The notes: generated by a model from the letters alone, not told the origin. Counted from the stretch's first letter, positions 10,864 to 19,763 are shown. The stretch: 64,000 nucleotides of DNA from SZUA-35 sp965530755 (GCA_965530755.1 CBESNA010000018.1:1-64000), one strand, 5' to 3'. Numbers and translations: made by a program.

Positions 10864-10878
10864 ACCCGAGGCTGGAAG

Positions 10879-10884
10879 TAGCGT
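10879..10884 (+). promoter_or_regulatory. -10 box of the histidine kinase gene
   Basis: TAGCGT, six bases before the ATG at 10891, within the short gap after the polyprenyl synthase. No convincing -35 was found at the usual distance. Confidence 0.4.
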
Positions 10885-10890
10885 GCGGGA

Positions 10891-12039
10891 ATGGCTGGGA
10901 TCCTGGGAGCACTCGAGGCACCGAGAATCTCGCCTCCCACCCGGCACTCGCTGCTGCGCGGAGTGCTCGCCTACCGCGCGATCGTCGGCGTCTGGATGAC
11001 GATCGTCTTCGCCTGGGAGATCTGGGAACGCAGCGGAAACGACCCGCTCGACGTGAAACCGGACGTCGCCCACCCCGTCAGCGGCGCCGTTCTGATGGCC
11101 ATCGCCTGGTCGGTCACCGCCGTCATCGGCTTGTCCTACGTCCGGTCGGCCGACTCTGTCCTCGCCCCCGCCCGAATCCTCCCCGAGATCGGGATCGCCG
11201 CTGTTCTCCTCGGCCTCGACACTTGGGTCTACGGCTCGCCTCACTCCCAGGCGCTGCCCACCGTGTGGCCGCTGGCTGTCGTCTTCACCGTCGCCATCGC
11301 CGCCGGCACTCGGCCAGCGGTCGTCACCGGCATCGGTCTCGGCCTGATCCGCTACGCCGGATGGCTCTTGTTCCCCTACGAGGACACCAGCCGGTGGAGC
11401 CTCGCTCGCATCGCCAGCACCGTCCTCTTCGGTGTCGCCGGTTGGGTCGCCGGCTACCTCCTCGACTCCCAGGCATCAGCCGATCGCTCGATCTCCGCGT
11501 TCCGAGCTCGCGAGGAGGTCGCCCGCACCTTGCACGACGGAGTGCTCCAGACCCTGGCCGTGATCCAACGCCGTAGCGACGACACCGAACTCGTCCACCT
11601 CGCGCGAACTCAGGAGCTCGAGTTGCGGGACTACCTCTTCGGCGGAGCGGAGGTCCACGCCGATCTGGCGGCGGCGCTTCGGGCCGCGGCCCGAAGGGCG
11701 GAGGAGCGATACTCCATGCGAGTCGATGTCATCTGTGCCCCCGATCTCCCCCAAGGCAACGAGCGACAGATCCACGCTCTGAACGGCGCCGTGACCGAAG
11801 CGCTCACCAATGCGGCCAAGCACGGAGCGAGCGAGACGGCGACTGTCTACGCCGAACCCGGCGAGGACACCACGTTCTTCGTCTCGATCAGAGACCGCGG
11901 CACCGGCTTCGACCTGCTCGATCACTCGGCCGGTGAAGGCCTCACCGGTTCGATCAGAGGCCGTATCGCAGACGCCGGGGGCTCGGTCGAGATCACGTCG
12001 AAGCCGGGGAGGGGAACCGAGGTGACGCTGCGTGTCTGA
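10891..12039 (+). CDS. NarL-type membrane sensor histidine kinase
   Basis: This 382-residue kinase has about five or six membrane helices in its first 190 residues (for example 64-84, 93-114, 125-160, 172-190) and no sizeable external sensor domain. The HisKA_3-type box EVARTLHDGVLQTL carries the predicted phospho-acceptor His215. The ATPase domain shows TEALTNAAKHG (302-312) and RDRGTGF (334-340) and ends with GRGTEVTLRV. Its partner is the LuxR-type regulator 57 bases downstream. The stimulus is unknown; a membrane-embedded sensor of this form often responds to envelope or membrane state. Confidence 0.92.
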   Translation: MAGILGALEAPRISPPTRHSLLRGVLAYRAIVGVWMTIVFAWEIWERSGNDPLDVKPDVAHPVSGAVLMAIAWSVTAVIGLSYVRSADSVLAPARILPEIGIAAVLLGLDTWVYGSPHSQALPTVWPLAVVFTVAIAAGTRPAVVTGIGLGLIRYAGWLLFPYEDTSRWSLARIASTVLFGVAGWVAGYLLDSQASADRSISAFRAREEVARTLHDGVLQTLAVIQRRSDDTELVHLARTQELELRDYLFGGAEVHADLAAALRAAARRAEERYSMRVDVICAPDLPQGNERQIHALNGAVTEALTNAAKHGASETATVYAEPGEDTTFFVSIRDRGTGFDLLDHSAGEGLTGSIRGRIADAGGSVEITSKPGRGTEVTLRV

Positions 12040-12096
12040 CGACGCGACTCGAAGCGATGGACCGACCTGTCGAGCTCCTGTGCGAAACTCGTTGCC

Positions 12097-12729
12097 ATGA
12101 GTTTCACCAGCCATGTGACGGTCGTGCTCGCTGATGATCACCCGATCTGGCGTTCCGGGGTTCGCGCCGACCTCGGCGAGAACTTCCACGTCCTGGCCGA
12201 GGCGAGCGACGCCACCGAAGCCATCGAGGCCATCACCAAGCACCGACCCGACCTCGTCGTCTGCGACCTGAACATGCCAAACGGCGGCGGACTTCGCGTC
12301 GCCAAGGAGTGCGGAGAGCTCACCAACATCGTCATGCTCACCGTGTCGGAAGCCGAGCGCGATCTTCTCGACGCTGTCGCGGCCGGAGCCATCGGCTACC
12401 TGGTGAAGTCCACACCACCTGACGAGCTCCGGACCGAGCTCTGGAAGGCTGCGCAGGGTGAGCCCGTCTTCTCCCCTGCACTGGCCAGTCTCGTGCTCGG
12501 AGAGTTCCGGAAGATGTCGAAAGACCAGGGCCCGACAAACGCCCTGTCCGAACGCGAACGGGAGGTCCTCCAGCATGTGGCCAGGGGTCACACGTACAAA
12601 GAGATCGGCGAAGAGCTGTTCATCTCGCCGAAGACGGTCGAGAACCACGTCCGCAACATCCTCGGCAAGCTCCATCTCAGTCGGAAACAGGAATTGATCC
12701 GCTTCGCCATCGAGCACGGAATCGAGTAG
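12097..12729 (+). CDS. NarL/LuxR-family response regulator
   Basis: The 210-residue protein has a receiver domain (D13/D14 acidic pocket, phospho-acceptor D57 in VVCDLNMPNGG, conserved Lys in GYLVKST) and a C-terminal LuxR helix-turn-helix (LSEREREVLQHVARG...SPKTVENHVRNIL, about 150-200). It is the cognate regulator of the preceding kinase. The next gene, the FHA/FtsK-like protein, starts 134 bases downstream on the same strand and is a plausible but unproven target. Confidence 0.94.
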   Translation: MSFTSHVTVVLADDHPIWRSGVRADLGENFHVLAEASDATEAIEAITKHRPDLVVCDLNMPNGGGLRVAKECGELTNIVMLTVSEAERDLLDAVAAGAIGYLVKSTPPDELRTELWKAAQGEPVFSPALASLVLGEFRKMSKDQGPTNALSEREREVLQHVARGHTYKEIGEELFISPKTVENHVRNILGKLHLSRKQELIRFAIEHGIE

Positions 12730-12850
12730 TCCGGCATCCGCCCGGACACGAGTGGTCGGGCACATTTACCTGCACCCGTCCAGTCGATCAACCCACAGAG
12801 GTGAGCATCGCTGAGGACGTTCACTCTGGGCGATCCATCGGCGATGAACG

Positions 12851-12856
12851 TACCGT
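12851..12856 (+). promoter_or_regulatory. -10 box deciding the start of the FHA/FtsK-like gene
   Basis: TACCGT ends six bases before GTG 12863. This favours the GTG over the ATG at 12896, where only a weak AAGGTG sits upstream. Confidence 0.45.
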
Positions 12857-12862
12857 TCCCTG

Positions 12863-14884
12863 GTGGGCGCAACCGCACAAGGTGATGATGCTGTGATGGA
12901 CGAGACGGCGGGGGGCGAGCCCCCCGTGACGAAGTTGCGCCATGAGGCAGGTCTGACGGCGGGCCAGACACTCCCGCTGAGTTCCGGCCGCTTCCGATTC
13001 GGACCGCTGCGCTCGAATGAGGGCGGCCTGGTCAGCGGCACCCCCGAGGTCGTGAGCTTCGACCTCAGCATCCAAGATGATGGATCTGCGCTGCTCTCGG
13101 CCGGCCGAGAGCCGGTCGCTGTCGAGGGAGTGATCATCGACGGTCCCGTCGCGCTGGAGGACGGCGACGTCGTCCAGTTGACGACCGACCACTTCGTCCT
13201 CGAGACAGCGGCATCCACGAATGGGCGGCGCCACCACCAGACGGTCGAGCCACGCCCGATCCATCGCATGGCGTCGCCGAGCATGACGAAATGGCTGGCC
13301 CTCTTCGGCACGATCACGCTGCTCGGTGCCGCGGCCGGCGTCGTCGACGGGCGCCTGTTCGGCTTCGCTCTCCTCGGCCTCGCCGGCATCGTCGCCACGC
13401 TCATGGTTCGATCGCGACGACGCCAGCTGGCGTCGGAGGCCCATCGTGTCGCCGTCGACAACGCCCGATCGCTCTTCTTCTCCGAGATCGTCGCAGCACG
13501 CAAGAACGCAGCCGAGAAGCTGCGCCTTGCGACCAACACACCAGCCACCATCGCCAGGCGGGCCGACGATCGCTCGAGCTCGCCGTCTCAGGGTCAACAC
13601 GTTCTTGCCACCATTGCGTCTGGCGACCGCGGGTGGGAGCCACCCGTCGTCGTTCATCGCGACCCAGGATGGGACCACACCGCCATCGTCGAGGAGCTCT
13701 CGTTTCTGCCCGCCATCCCGTTCACCGTCGACCTCGACGTGGGCCCGCTGGCCGTGGTCGGCCCCCGGCCGGCGACCCTGGCAGTTGCTCGTCATCTCGT
13801 CACGACGACCATGTGCGTCGAGGGTGGCGGCGCCACCATCAGCACCGACGTGCCCGCCGACTGGCGTTGGTTGCACGCCGCCGAGCGAAGCTCGATCCGA
13901 GTCCTCGACCACGTCGGTGGCGACCTCGGCCCACGAACAGTCGTGCTCGCCGACTCGATCGAGTCCCTGCGCACGAGGTTCGCTGTCGACAACACCGACC
14001 CTGTCGATATCGCTCACGACGCCACCGACGACGGCCGACGCGTCCACCTCAGTCATGTGGACTTCAGCCATGTCATGGTGATCGACGACGAAGGCCGAGC
14101 CACCATCACCACCGCTGACGGCGGAGGCGGATCCGGATTCGTGCCGCACGGCATCACGGCACACCATGCCGACGACGTCCAGCAACTCTTGGCCGAGCCC
14201 AAGCACGCGATCGAGCTCGGTGACGAGGGGGACATCCTCGATCCGGTGCGCACTGACCAGCGCTGCTTGGTCGAGCCGACCGTCGACCGGTCGGCCATGC
14301 TCGATCTCGCCGTCTTCGACACCGACCGCCTGCTCGTGACTGGGACCAACCACTCCAAGAATCGGGATGTTCTCGCCACCGCCGCGATTCGTCAGGCCGG
14401 GATGCATCCTGGCCGAGCCCTCTACATCCTCGATCGCGGCGATCGGGCCCTGATCCGGTTGGCGCAGCTCGAATCGTGCGCCAGCTACGTGACAATCGAC
14501 CAGGTCGACGGAGTCGATCAGCTGATCTGGGATCTCGCCGCGGCCACCGCCGATCCCGACTCCGAATCCGGCCTCCTGCTCGCGCCCGACCTCTGGACCA
14601 CGATCGCCTTCTACCGGGCAACCGGCCACGAACATCTCGCCGACCGCATCGACGCCGTTGTCGCCAAGATGCAACAAGTCCCGCTGGCTGCCTCATCCAC
14701 GATGCTCGCCGAGTCCCCGTCGGCCTCGTTCCTGGTGTGGATCGAGACGAGCATCGAAGATCTTGTCGAGGTCAGGCAGCGCGGCGGCAACGGCGTACTC
14801 GACATGCGAGACCTTCCCGGGATCGACCTCACAGGCTCTGTTGCCCGCCTCAAGAACACCCCAACGCAGGAGATTCGACCATGA
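12863..14884 (+). CDS. FHA-like / FtsK-EccC-like membrane protein with degenerate P-loop
   Basis: A 673-residue protein. Residues about 40-115 look like a degenerate FHA domain (FRFGPLRSNEGG, VVSFDLSIQDDG, LEDGDVVQL). Two membrane helices follow (about 142-160 and 164-182), then a charged stalk helix (184-225), an arrangement seen in FtsK/EccC/EssC proteins of type VII secretion. The segment FTVDLDVGPLAVVGPRPA (287-304) resembles the first domain of EccC-like proteins. At the position expected for Walker A the sequence is VTGTNHSKNRD instead of GTTGSGKSE, and no Walker B is apparent, so ATP hydrolysis is unlikely. It overlaps the BON-OmpA gene by four bases (ATGA). Family assignment is by motif reading only; moderate confidence. 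Confidence 0.6.
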   Translation: MGATAQGDDAVMDETAGGEPPVTKLRHEAGLTAGQTLPLSSGRFRFGPLRSNEGGLVSGTPEVVSFDLSIQDDGSALLSAGREPVAVEGVIIDGPVALEDGDVVQLTTDHFVLETAASTNGRRHHQTVEPRPIHRMASPSMTKWLALFGTITLLGAAAGVVDGRLFGFALLGLAGIVATLMVRSRRRQLASEAHRVAVDNARSLFFSEIVAARKNAAEKLRLATNTPATIARRADDRSSSPSQGQHVLATIASGDRGWEPPVVVHRDPGWDHTAIVEELSFLPAIPFTVDLDVGPLAVVGPRPATLAVARHLVTTTMCVEGGGATISTDVPADWRWLHAAERSSIRVLDHVGGDLGPRTVVLADSIESLRTRFAVDNTDPVDIAHDATDDGRRVHLSHVDFSHVMVIDDEGRATITTADGGGGSGFVPHGITAHHADDVQQLLAEPKHAIELGDEGDILDPVRTDQRCLVEPTVDRSAMLDLAVFDTDRLLVTGTNHSKNRDVLATAAIRQAGMHPGRALYILDRGDRALIRLAQLESCASYVTIDQVDGVDQLIWDLAAATADPDSESGLLLAPDLWTTIAFYRATGHEHLADRIDAVVAKMQQVPLAASSTMLAESPSASFLVWIETSIEDLVEVRQRGGNGVLDMRDLPGIDLTGSVARLKNTPTQEIRP

Positions 14885-15777
14885 CAGAGACCACCTGGGC
14901 CGGCCGATCGGCCACACCGCCTCGCCCTGAAGACGACGACCGACGCTCGAAGTGGCTGCCGATTGCCGGCGTCGTCGCGCTGCTCGGCCTCATCGGCGGA
15001 GGTGGATACCTGCTCGGGAGCATTGGCGACGACGACGCAGTCGATGCCCAAGCCGACGCGCCCGTCACCGACACCACGGTCATCCTCTCAGCGACCTCCG
15101 TGCCGCTCGACGAGGCGACCACGACGACGGAAGCAGATTCATCGACCACCGCACCAGCCACCACCGCACCAGCCACCACCGCACCGCCCACCACTGCGCC
15201 TTCGACCACCGCACCCTCGACCGAGGAGCCGGACGAAGTCGTGGTCGCAGTGGCCGACGGTGAGACCCGCGGCGCAGTCCTACGCGGCGGCGTGCTCTAT
15301 CTCGGCGGTGCGGTTCCGAACCGAGCCGTAGCCGATCAGATCATCGAGCGGGCAGCCGCCGTCGTCGGCGAGGACAGGATCGTCGACCAGTACGTGGTCG
15401 ATCCCGACGCCCCCGTGCCCGCAGGCGCCCCCCTGTACGTCGACGACGTCGTGTTGTTCGCCTATGGGTCACCGACGTTCGATCTGCAATTCACGCCCCT
15501 GCTCGACCTCGGACTCCTGCTCCTCAGCCAGAACCCGCAGGTCACGGTCACGATCATCACCCACACCGACGCCGACGGCAGCGAGGAATTCAACCAGCAG
15601 CTCTCACTCAGACGCGGCCAGTCCGTCGCCCAGTACTGGGTTGACCGGGGCATTCCCATCGAACAGATCATCATCGATGCCCGAGGCGAACTCGATCCCA
15701 TCGCCAGCAATGACAATGCCGAGGGAGCCCAGATGAACCGACGGGCCGAATTCTTCATCGAGGGCCTGCTCGGCTGA
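14881..15777 (+). CDS. BON-OmpA envelope protein, first copy
   Basis: A 298-residue protein with a cytoplasmic N-terminus (1-25), one membrane helix (about 27-47), a Thr/Ala/Pro linker built of repeated TTAPA units (about 80-115), a BON-like segment (about 125-185, GGVLYLGGAVPNRAVADQII) and a C-terminal OmpA domain (about 195-298, ITHTDADGSEEFNQQLSLRRG and NRRAEFFIEG) of the peptidoglycan-binding fold. The layout matches mycobacterial ArfA (OmpATb). Its start ATG overlaps the stop of the FHA/FtsK-like gene, so the two are translationally coupled. A second protein of the same plan lies at 41260-42183. Confidence 0.88.
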   Translation: MTETTWAGRSATPPRPEDDDRRSKWLPIAGVVALLGLIGGGGYLLGSIGDDDAVDAQADAPVTDTTVILSATSVPLDEATTTTEADSSTTAPATTAPATTAPPTTAPSTTAPSTEEPDEVVVAVADGETRGAVLRGGVLYLGGAVPNRAVADQIIERAAAVVGEDRIVDQYVVDPDAPVPAGAPLYVDDVVLFAYGSPTFDLQFTPLLDLGLLLLSQNPQVTVTIITHTDADGSEEFNQQLSLRRGQSVAQYWVDRGIPIEQIIIDARGELDPIASNDNAEGAQMNRRAEFFIEGLLG

Positions 15778-15805
15778 CCATTCCCCCTCGACTGCGGCAC
15801 TCAAC

Positions 15806-15836
15806 CCGCAATTCTGAGGGCTCAGAGCCGCAATTC
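15806..15836. terminator. Hairpin between converging OmpA-like and lysS genes
   Basis: TCTGAG (15813-15818) and CTCAGA (15821-15826) form a tight stem, flanked by two direct copies of CCGCAATTC (15806-15814 and 15828-15836). It sits in the 79-base gap between convergent stops and could act as a bidirectional terminator. No T-run follows. Confidence 0.4.
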
Positions 15837-15856
15837 AGTGTTGGCCTTCGGCCGGC

Positions 15857-17263
15857 TCAGGCCTCGGGTCGGAGGGTCGGGAACAGCACCACGTCGCGAA
15901 TCGTGTGCACGTTCGCGAGCAACATGACCAACCGGTCGATGCCAATCCCGAGGCCGCCCGTCGGCGGAAGCCCGTATTCGAGCGCACGCAGATAGTCCTC
16001 GTCGACCACCATCGCCTCGTCGTCTCCCGCTGCCTTCTGGCCGGCCTGCTCCTCGAAGCGGAGCCGCTGCTCGACCGGGTCGATCAACTCACTGAACGCA
16101 TTACACAACTCGCGCCCCGCGACGATGCCCTCGAACCGCTCGGTGAATCCGGCCAGCTCGCGGTGGTCGCGCGACAGCGGCGAGACTTCCTTGGGATAGT
16201 CGACCACGAACACGGGGTCCCACAACACACCCTCGACCATCTTCTCGTAGATCTCGAGCACGATCTTGCCCGGCCCGTAGCTGTCCTTGTAGCCGACCTC
16301 GAACTCGTCGGCCACCGACCGCAGCTCCTCGATCGGCATGTCAAGATGAAGGGCCCGGCCCGTGTGCTCCTCGATCAGCTGCAGCATTGACGCCCGGCGC
16401 CAGGGAGCGGCCAAGCTGATTGTGCGGTCGCCGTACTGGAGCTCGGTAGTGCCATGAAGCTCGATCGCCAGGTGTTCGACCAGCTGCTCCACGAGCTCCA
16501 TGATGTCGTGGTAGTCGGCGTAGGCCTGATAGAGCTCCAGCATCGAGAACTCGGGATTGTGGCGAGTGCTGATGCCTTCGTTGCGGAAGACTCGGGCGAT
16601 CTCGAACACCCGATTCAGTCCGCCGACCGTCAACCGCTTGAGGTAGAGCTCGGGGGCGATGCGGAGGTAGAGGTCGAGATCCAATGCGTTGTGATGCGTC
16701 GTGAACGGCTTGGCCAGTGCACCACCGGGAATGGGATGGAAGACCGGCGTCTCGACCTCGATGAAGTCGCGCTCCTCCAACCATCGTCTGATCAACGACA
16801 CGGTCTTCGACCGCAGGATGAAGGCCTCTCGACTCTCAGGGGTGACCCACAGGTCGACGTACCGCTGGCGGTAACGGGTGTCCGGATCGGTGATCCCGTG
16901 AAACTTGTCCGGGAACGGTCGCCTGGCCTCGGCCAGGAGAACCCATTTCTGCACCTTGACGCTCAGCTCGCCCTTGCGGGTCTTCATCACCTCGCCGGTG
17001 ACCCCGATCCAGTCGCCCAGGTTCAAGTCGCAGAAGTCGTCGAAGTCGGGTGTGACCTTGCTCGGGGCGAACAGCTGCACTCGCACACCGCTGTCCTGGA
17101 GAGTGCCGAAGGCCAGCTTGCCTTGCACCCGGCGCAGCATCAGCCGTCCGGCGATGGTCACCTCGACACCCGTCTCGGTGCCGTCTTCGATCGAGTCGTA
17201 CTCGGCCCGCAGCGATGCGGCGCTGGCAGTCGGAGCGAAACGGTGGGGAATGGTGCGAGACAT
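15857..17263 (-). CDS. lysS: Lysyl-tRNA synthetase, class II
   Basis: It charges tRNA-Lys. The 468-residue product has the N-terminal OB-fold anticodon-binding domain (about 30-140) and the class II core: motif 2 FEIARVFRNEGISTRHNPEFSM (near 240) and motif 3 GGLGIGIDRLVMLL (near 440). I chose ATG 17263 (MSRTIPHRF); the open frame extends about 67 codons upstream without family sequence. It lies 46 bases downstream of nadC. Confidence 0.97.
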   Translation of the reverse strand: MSRTIPHRFAPTASAASLRAEYDSIEDGTETGVEVTIAGRLMLRRVQGKLAFGTLQDSGVRVQLFAPSKVTPDFDDFCDLNLGDWIGVTGEVMKTRKGELSVKVQKWVLLAEARRPFPDKFHGITDPDTRYRQRYVDLWVTPESREAFILRSKTVSLIRRWLEERDFIEVETPVFHPIPGGALAKPFTTHHNALDLDLYLRIAPELYLKRLTVGGLNRVFEIARVFRNEGISTRHNPEFSMLELYQAYADYHDIMELVEQLVEHLAIELHGTTELQYGDRTISLAAPWRRASMLQLIEEHTGRALHLDMPIEELRSVADEFEVGYKDSYGPGKIVLEIYEKMVEGVLWDPVFVVDYPKEVSPLSRDHRELAGFTERFEGIVAGRELCNAFSELIDPVEQRLRFEEQAGQKAAGDDEAMVVDEDYLRALEYGLPPTGGLGIGIDRLVMLLANVHTIRDVVLFPTLRPEA

Positions 17264-17309
17264 GTCGGCGTGGGCTGCCTTTGACGAGGGACGAGGGACG
17301 AGCGGGAAG

Positions 17310-18179
17310 CTAGCGAGGAACGACGTCGAGACCGATGTCGAGCACAGGCGCCGAGTTGGTGATGGATCCAGAGGAGAGGAGGTCGACGCCCGTTGCGGCG
17401 TAGCTGTCGAGGGTGTCCAAGGTGATACCACCCGACGCCTCGAGCAGCGAACGGGTTCGACCATGCTGGGTAGCCCACGCGTCGGCGACGGCTACGAGGT
17501 CGACCAGCTCGGCCGGAGCAAAGTTGTCGAGCAGGATGATCGATGCGTTGGCCTCGAGGGCTTCCACCATCTGGTCCTGTCGCTCGGCTTCGACGTGGAT
17601 CGTCCGACCCGGCCAGAGGGTACGGGCCCGCTCGACTGCCTCAGTGATCGTCAGGCCGACCAGGTGATTGTCCTTCAGCATCAGCCAATCCGAGAGACTT
17701 CCCCGATGGTTGGCGGCACCGCCTGACCTCACGGCTGCCTTCTGGAGCGACCGATAGCCGGGGAGCGTCTTTCTCGTGTCCCAGACCGTGACCCGCCCAT
17801 CAGCGATCGACACCCAGCGGGCGGCATTGGTGGCGACCCCGGAGAGGTGGCTGAGGAAGTTCAGCGCTGTCCGTTCCGCCGTGAGCATTTTGGCGAAGGG
17901 ACCGGAGGCCACCCCGAGCACATCACCGGCGGCCACGTGCTCGCCGTCACCGAGATTCCATTCGATCGAGAGGAGCGGGTCGACCGCGCGGAACGTCTCG
18001 TCGACACACAACGTGCCGGCCAGAACACCGGCCTCACGGGCTCGAAACTCCGCCGTTGCCTGCATCGTCGGGTCGAGCAGGGACGACGTCAGATCGCCGA
18101 ACGGTGTCAGGTCCTCGATGAGTGCTCGCTCCACCAGGAATCGGACATCAGCGATCGGCGGGTGCAGGTCGTGACGCAT
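17310..18179 (-). CDS. nadC: Nicotinate-nucleotide pyrophosphorylase (quinolinate phosphoribosyltransferase)
   Basis: NadC makes nicotinate mononucleotide from quinolinate and PRPP in de novo NAD synthesis. The 289-residue sequence shows EDLTPFGDLTSSLL near the start, TRKTLPGYRSLQKAAVR (near 135; the usual Pro-Gly after Thr-Arg-Lys is kept), LKDNH (near 168), EASGGI and GVDLLSSGSIT at the end. TAGCCT lies six bases before the ATG. No nadA or nadB is adjacent, but nadE is in the same window at 46400-48115. Confidence 0.95.
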   Translation of the reverse strand: MRHDLHPPIADVRFLVERALIEDLTPFGDLTSSLLDPTMQATAEFRAREAGVLAGTLCVDETFRAVDPLLSIEWNLGDGEHVAAGDVLGVASGPFAKMLTAERTALNFLSHLSGVATNAARWVSIADGRVTVWDTRKTLPGYRSLQKAAVRSGGAANHRGSLSDWLMLKDNHLVGLTITEAVERARTLWPGRTIHVEAERQDQMVEALEANASIILLDNFAPAELVDLVAVADAWATQHGRTRSLLEASGGITLDTLDSYAATGVDLLSSGSITNSAPVLDIGLDVVPR

Positions 18180-18185
18180 CGGCGA

Positions 18186-18191
18186 AGGCTA
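18186..18191 (-). promoter_or_regulatory. -10 box of nadC
   Basis: TAGCCT on the minus strand, six bases from the ATG at 18179, with no Shine-Dalgarno sequence between. Confidence 0.5.
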
Positions 18192-18263
18192 CCCCTGGTG
18201 CGTTCCGCACCTCCGACCATGCCGGATCGGGAGCGCTCGGGACACCGGTGACCATGGCCTCGA

Positions 18264-18746
18264 TCAGGAATCGAGCGGACCGAGCGACGTCACTGCACCG
18301 AAGGCCGTAGCGGAGTCATAGCCGAGAGCAGCCATCTCGTCGGCCAGGTCGGGAGCGATCTCGAGCAAGGGAACGACGACGAAGTTGCGTTGGAACATTC
18401 GTGGATGGGGCACGGTGAGCTCGGGTTCATCGACCGTGATCCCGTCGATCCACAACACATCGACGTCGAGCGTCCGTGGGCCCCATCGGATTCGTCGCTC
18501 GCGTCCAGCAGCACGCTCGAGCGATCGACAGAGATCCAGCAACCCCCGTGGCCGCAGTGTGGTGCTGAGCTCGACCACGATGTTCAGGTAGGCGCCTTGT
18601 TCCGGTCCCCCAACGGGTTCGGTCTCGTACACAGACGACGAGACCACGAGGTCCGGTATCGACGCCACAGCGGCGGCAAGATACTCACGACGGTCGCCCA
18701 GGTTGGTCCCCAGACCGAGGAACGCCCGGCGGGCCAGCGGGATCAC
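18264..18746 (-). CDS. folK: 6-hydroxymethyl-7,8-dihydropterin pyrophosphokinase
   Basis: HPPK pyrophosphorylates hydroxymethyl-dihydropterin with ATP before FolP couples it to p-aminobenzoate. The 160-residue length is typical. Signatures are FLGLGTNLGDR (9-19), RRIRWGPRTLDVDVL (near 84-98) and VPHPRMFQRNFVVVPL (near 112-127). The start overlaps the folB stop (ATGA at 18743-18746), so the two are translated together. It is followed by 84 bases and the leaderless nadC promoter. Confidence 0.97.
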   Translation of the reverse strand: MIPLARRAFLGLGTNLGDRREYLAAAVASIPDLVVSSSVYETEPVGGPEQGAYLNIVVELSTTLRPRGLLDLCRSLERAAGRERRIRWGPRTLDVDVLWIDGITVDEPELTVPHPRMFQRNFVVVPLLEIAPDLADEMAALGYDSATAFGAVTSLGPLDS

Positions 18747-19123
18747 GTCCGCGATCGATGGATCCGAACGCCGGTCGACGCGAGAATCGACGGCACGGGC
18801 GGACGTACCTTCCGAGCCGTCACGGTGACCGACACGGCGTTCGGGTCGCTGAGAACCAGATCCGCAACGCGGGTGGCCATTCGTTCGAGCAGGAGGAACC
18901 GCTCGCTCCCGAGCGTCGACGAGATCAGCTCGATCGTGGCGCCGTAATTGACGGTCTTGTCGAGATCGTCGGTGGCCGCCGCGGCGGCGAGGTCCAGATA
19001 GATGTCGATGTCGAACGTGAAGGGCTGCTTCCTCGCCTGCTCCTCATCGAGCACACCGCAGAAGACGAGGAGCTCGATACCTCGCAACTCGATCCGATCC
19101 TCGAGCGAGCCCGGCATGCTCAT
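18743..19123 (-). CDS. folB: Dihydroneopterin aldolase
   Basis: FolB converts dihydroneopterin to hydroxymethyl-dihydropterin, feeding FolK. With the ATG at 19123 it has 126 residues; a second ATG two codons on (19117) gives MPGSLEDRIELRG. Signatures are the strand IELRGIELLVFCGVLDEEQ, the segment KQPFTFDIDIYLDL and TVNYGATIELI, ending with KVRPPVP. No Shine-Dalgarno sequence is visible at either ATG. The upstream gene stops about 22 bases before it, so it probably reads from that transcript. Confidence 0.93.
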   Translation of the reverse strand: MSMPGSLEDRIELRGIELLVFCGVLDEEQARKQPFTFDIDIYLDLAAAAATDDLDKTVNYGATIELISSTLGSERFLLLERMATRVADLVLSDPNAVSVTVTARKVRPPVPSILASTGVRIHRSRT

Positions 19124-19145
19124 CGAGCGATGGAGAGATCGTCGA

Positions 19146-19664
19146 TCATGTCTGCGCGGTGCCATCGGCGATGCGGGCAGCGGCAGACACCAGCTCGCGA
19201 CCGTCAGGACCGAGTTGACGGCCCAGGAGACGCTCGGTCACCACGATCGCCTCTGCCGTCTCCGGAACCATGCCGGACCAGCGGAAATAGCCACCGAGAA
19301 GCCCGGCGAGGCGATCCGAGATCTCCTCCATGTGCAGCAGGATCCGGGACTTCGAGGTCAACAGGGCCTGCAGTTCCGGGTACATCTGAGCAAGCGCGAT
19401 CTCGGTGTCGAGGGAGCGCGGAAACGGCCAATGCTTCCAGCGGACACCCAGCTCGTCGTAGCTGTGGAGGTTGTGATCCGACGTGATCATGGAGACAACG
19501 AAGTCGAAGTGCTGCTCCCGGATCCAGATGATCTCCTCTTGCCGGCGCACCTTGCGATGGTTCGTTCCGTACCCACCTGGTCGCTCGGAGATGGCCAACT
19601 GCTCGCCGATCACCCATTGGAAGTGGCGAGGTTCGATCCCCTGCGCCCACTTGCCTTTCGCCAT
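19146..19664 (-). CDS. Dual-specificity-phosphatase-like protein lacking the catalytic cysteine
   Basis: A 172-residue protein inside the folate cluster. The fold signature is FQWVIGEQLAISERPGG, VVSMITSDHN, HWPFPRS and then RILLHMEEISDRLAGLLGGY (107-126), which lines up with the P-loop of tyrosine/dual-specificity phosphatases. The HCx5R motif is present as H111-M112-x5-R118: the nucleophilic Cys is Met and the usual Gly is Ile. If the alignment is right it cannot form the phosphocysteine and would act as a binding or regulatory pseudo-enzyme. AAGG lies about 9 bases upstream of the ATG. It sits between folB and folP on the same strand, which suggests shared expression, but no pathway role is known to me. 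Confidence 0.6.
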   Translation of the reverse strand: MAKGKWAQGIEPRHFQWVIGEQLAISERPGGYGTNHRKVRRQEEIIWIREQHFDFVVSMITSDHNLHSYDELGVRWKHWPFPRSLDTEIALAQMYPELQALLTSKSRILLHMEEISDRLAGLLGGYFRWSGMVPETAEAIVVTERLLGRQLGPDGRELVSAAARIADGTAQT

Positions 19665-19763
19665 CTGACTCGCCTTCCGAATGCCTCGATCGTGACTTCA
19701 GAGGATGCCGGATTTCTCGACGAATGAAGCACCTCGCCACGGGTTGTTCAGCAAGGAGTCCGT

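Noticed and set aside
12821..14677. A 618-residue minus-strand open frame
   Set aside because: Antisense to the FHA/FtsK-like gene, which has the promoter and the coupled neighbour; the minus frame shows only Arg/Asp/Gly-rich noise.
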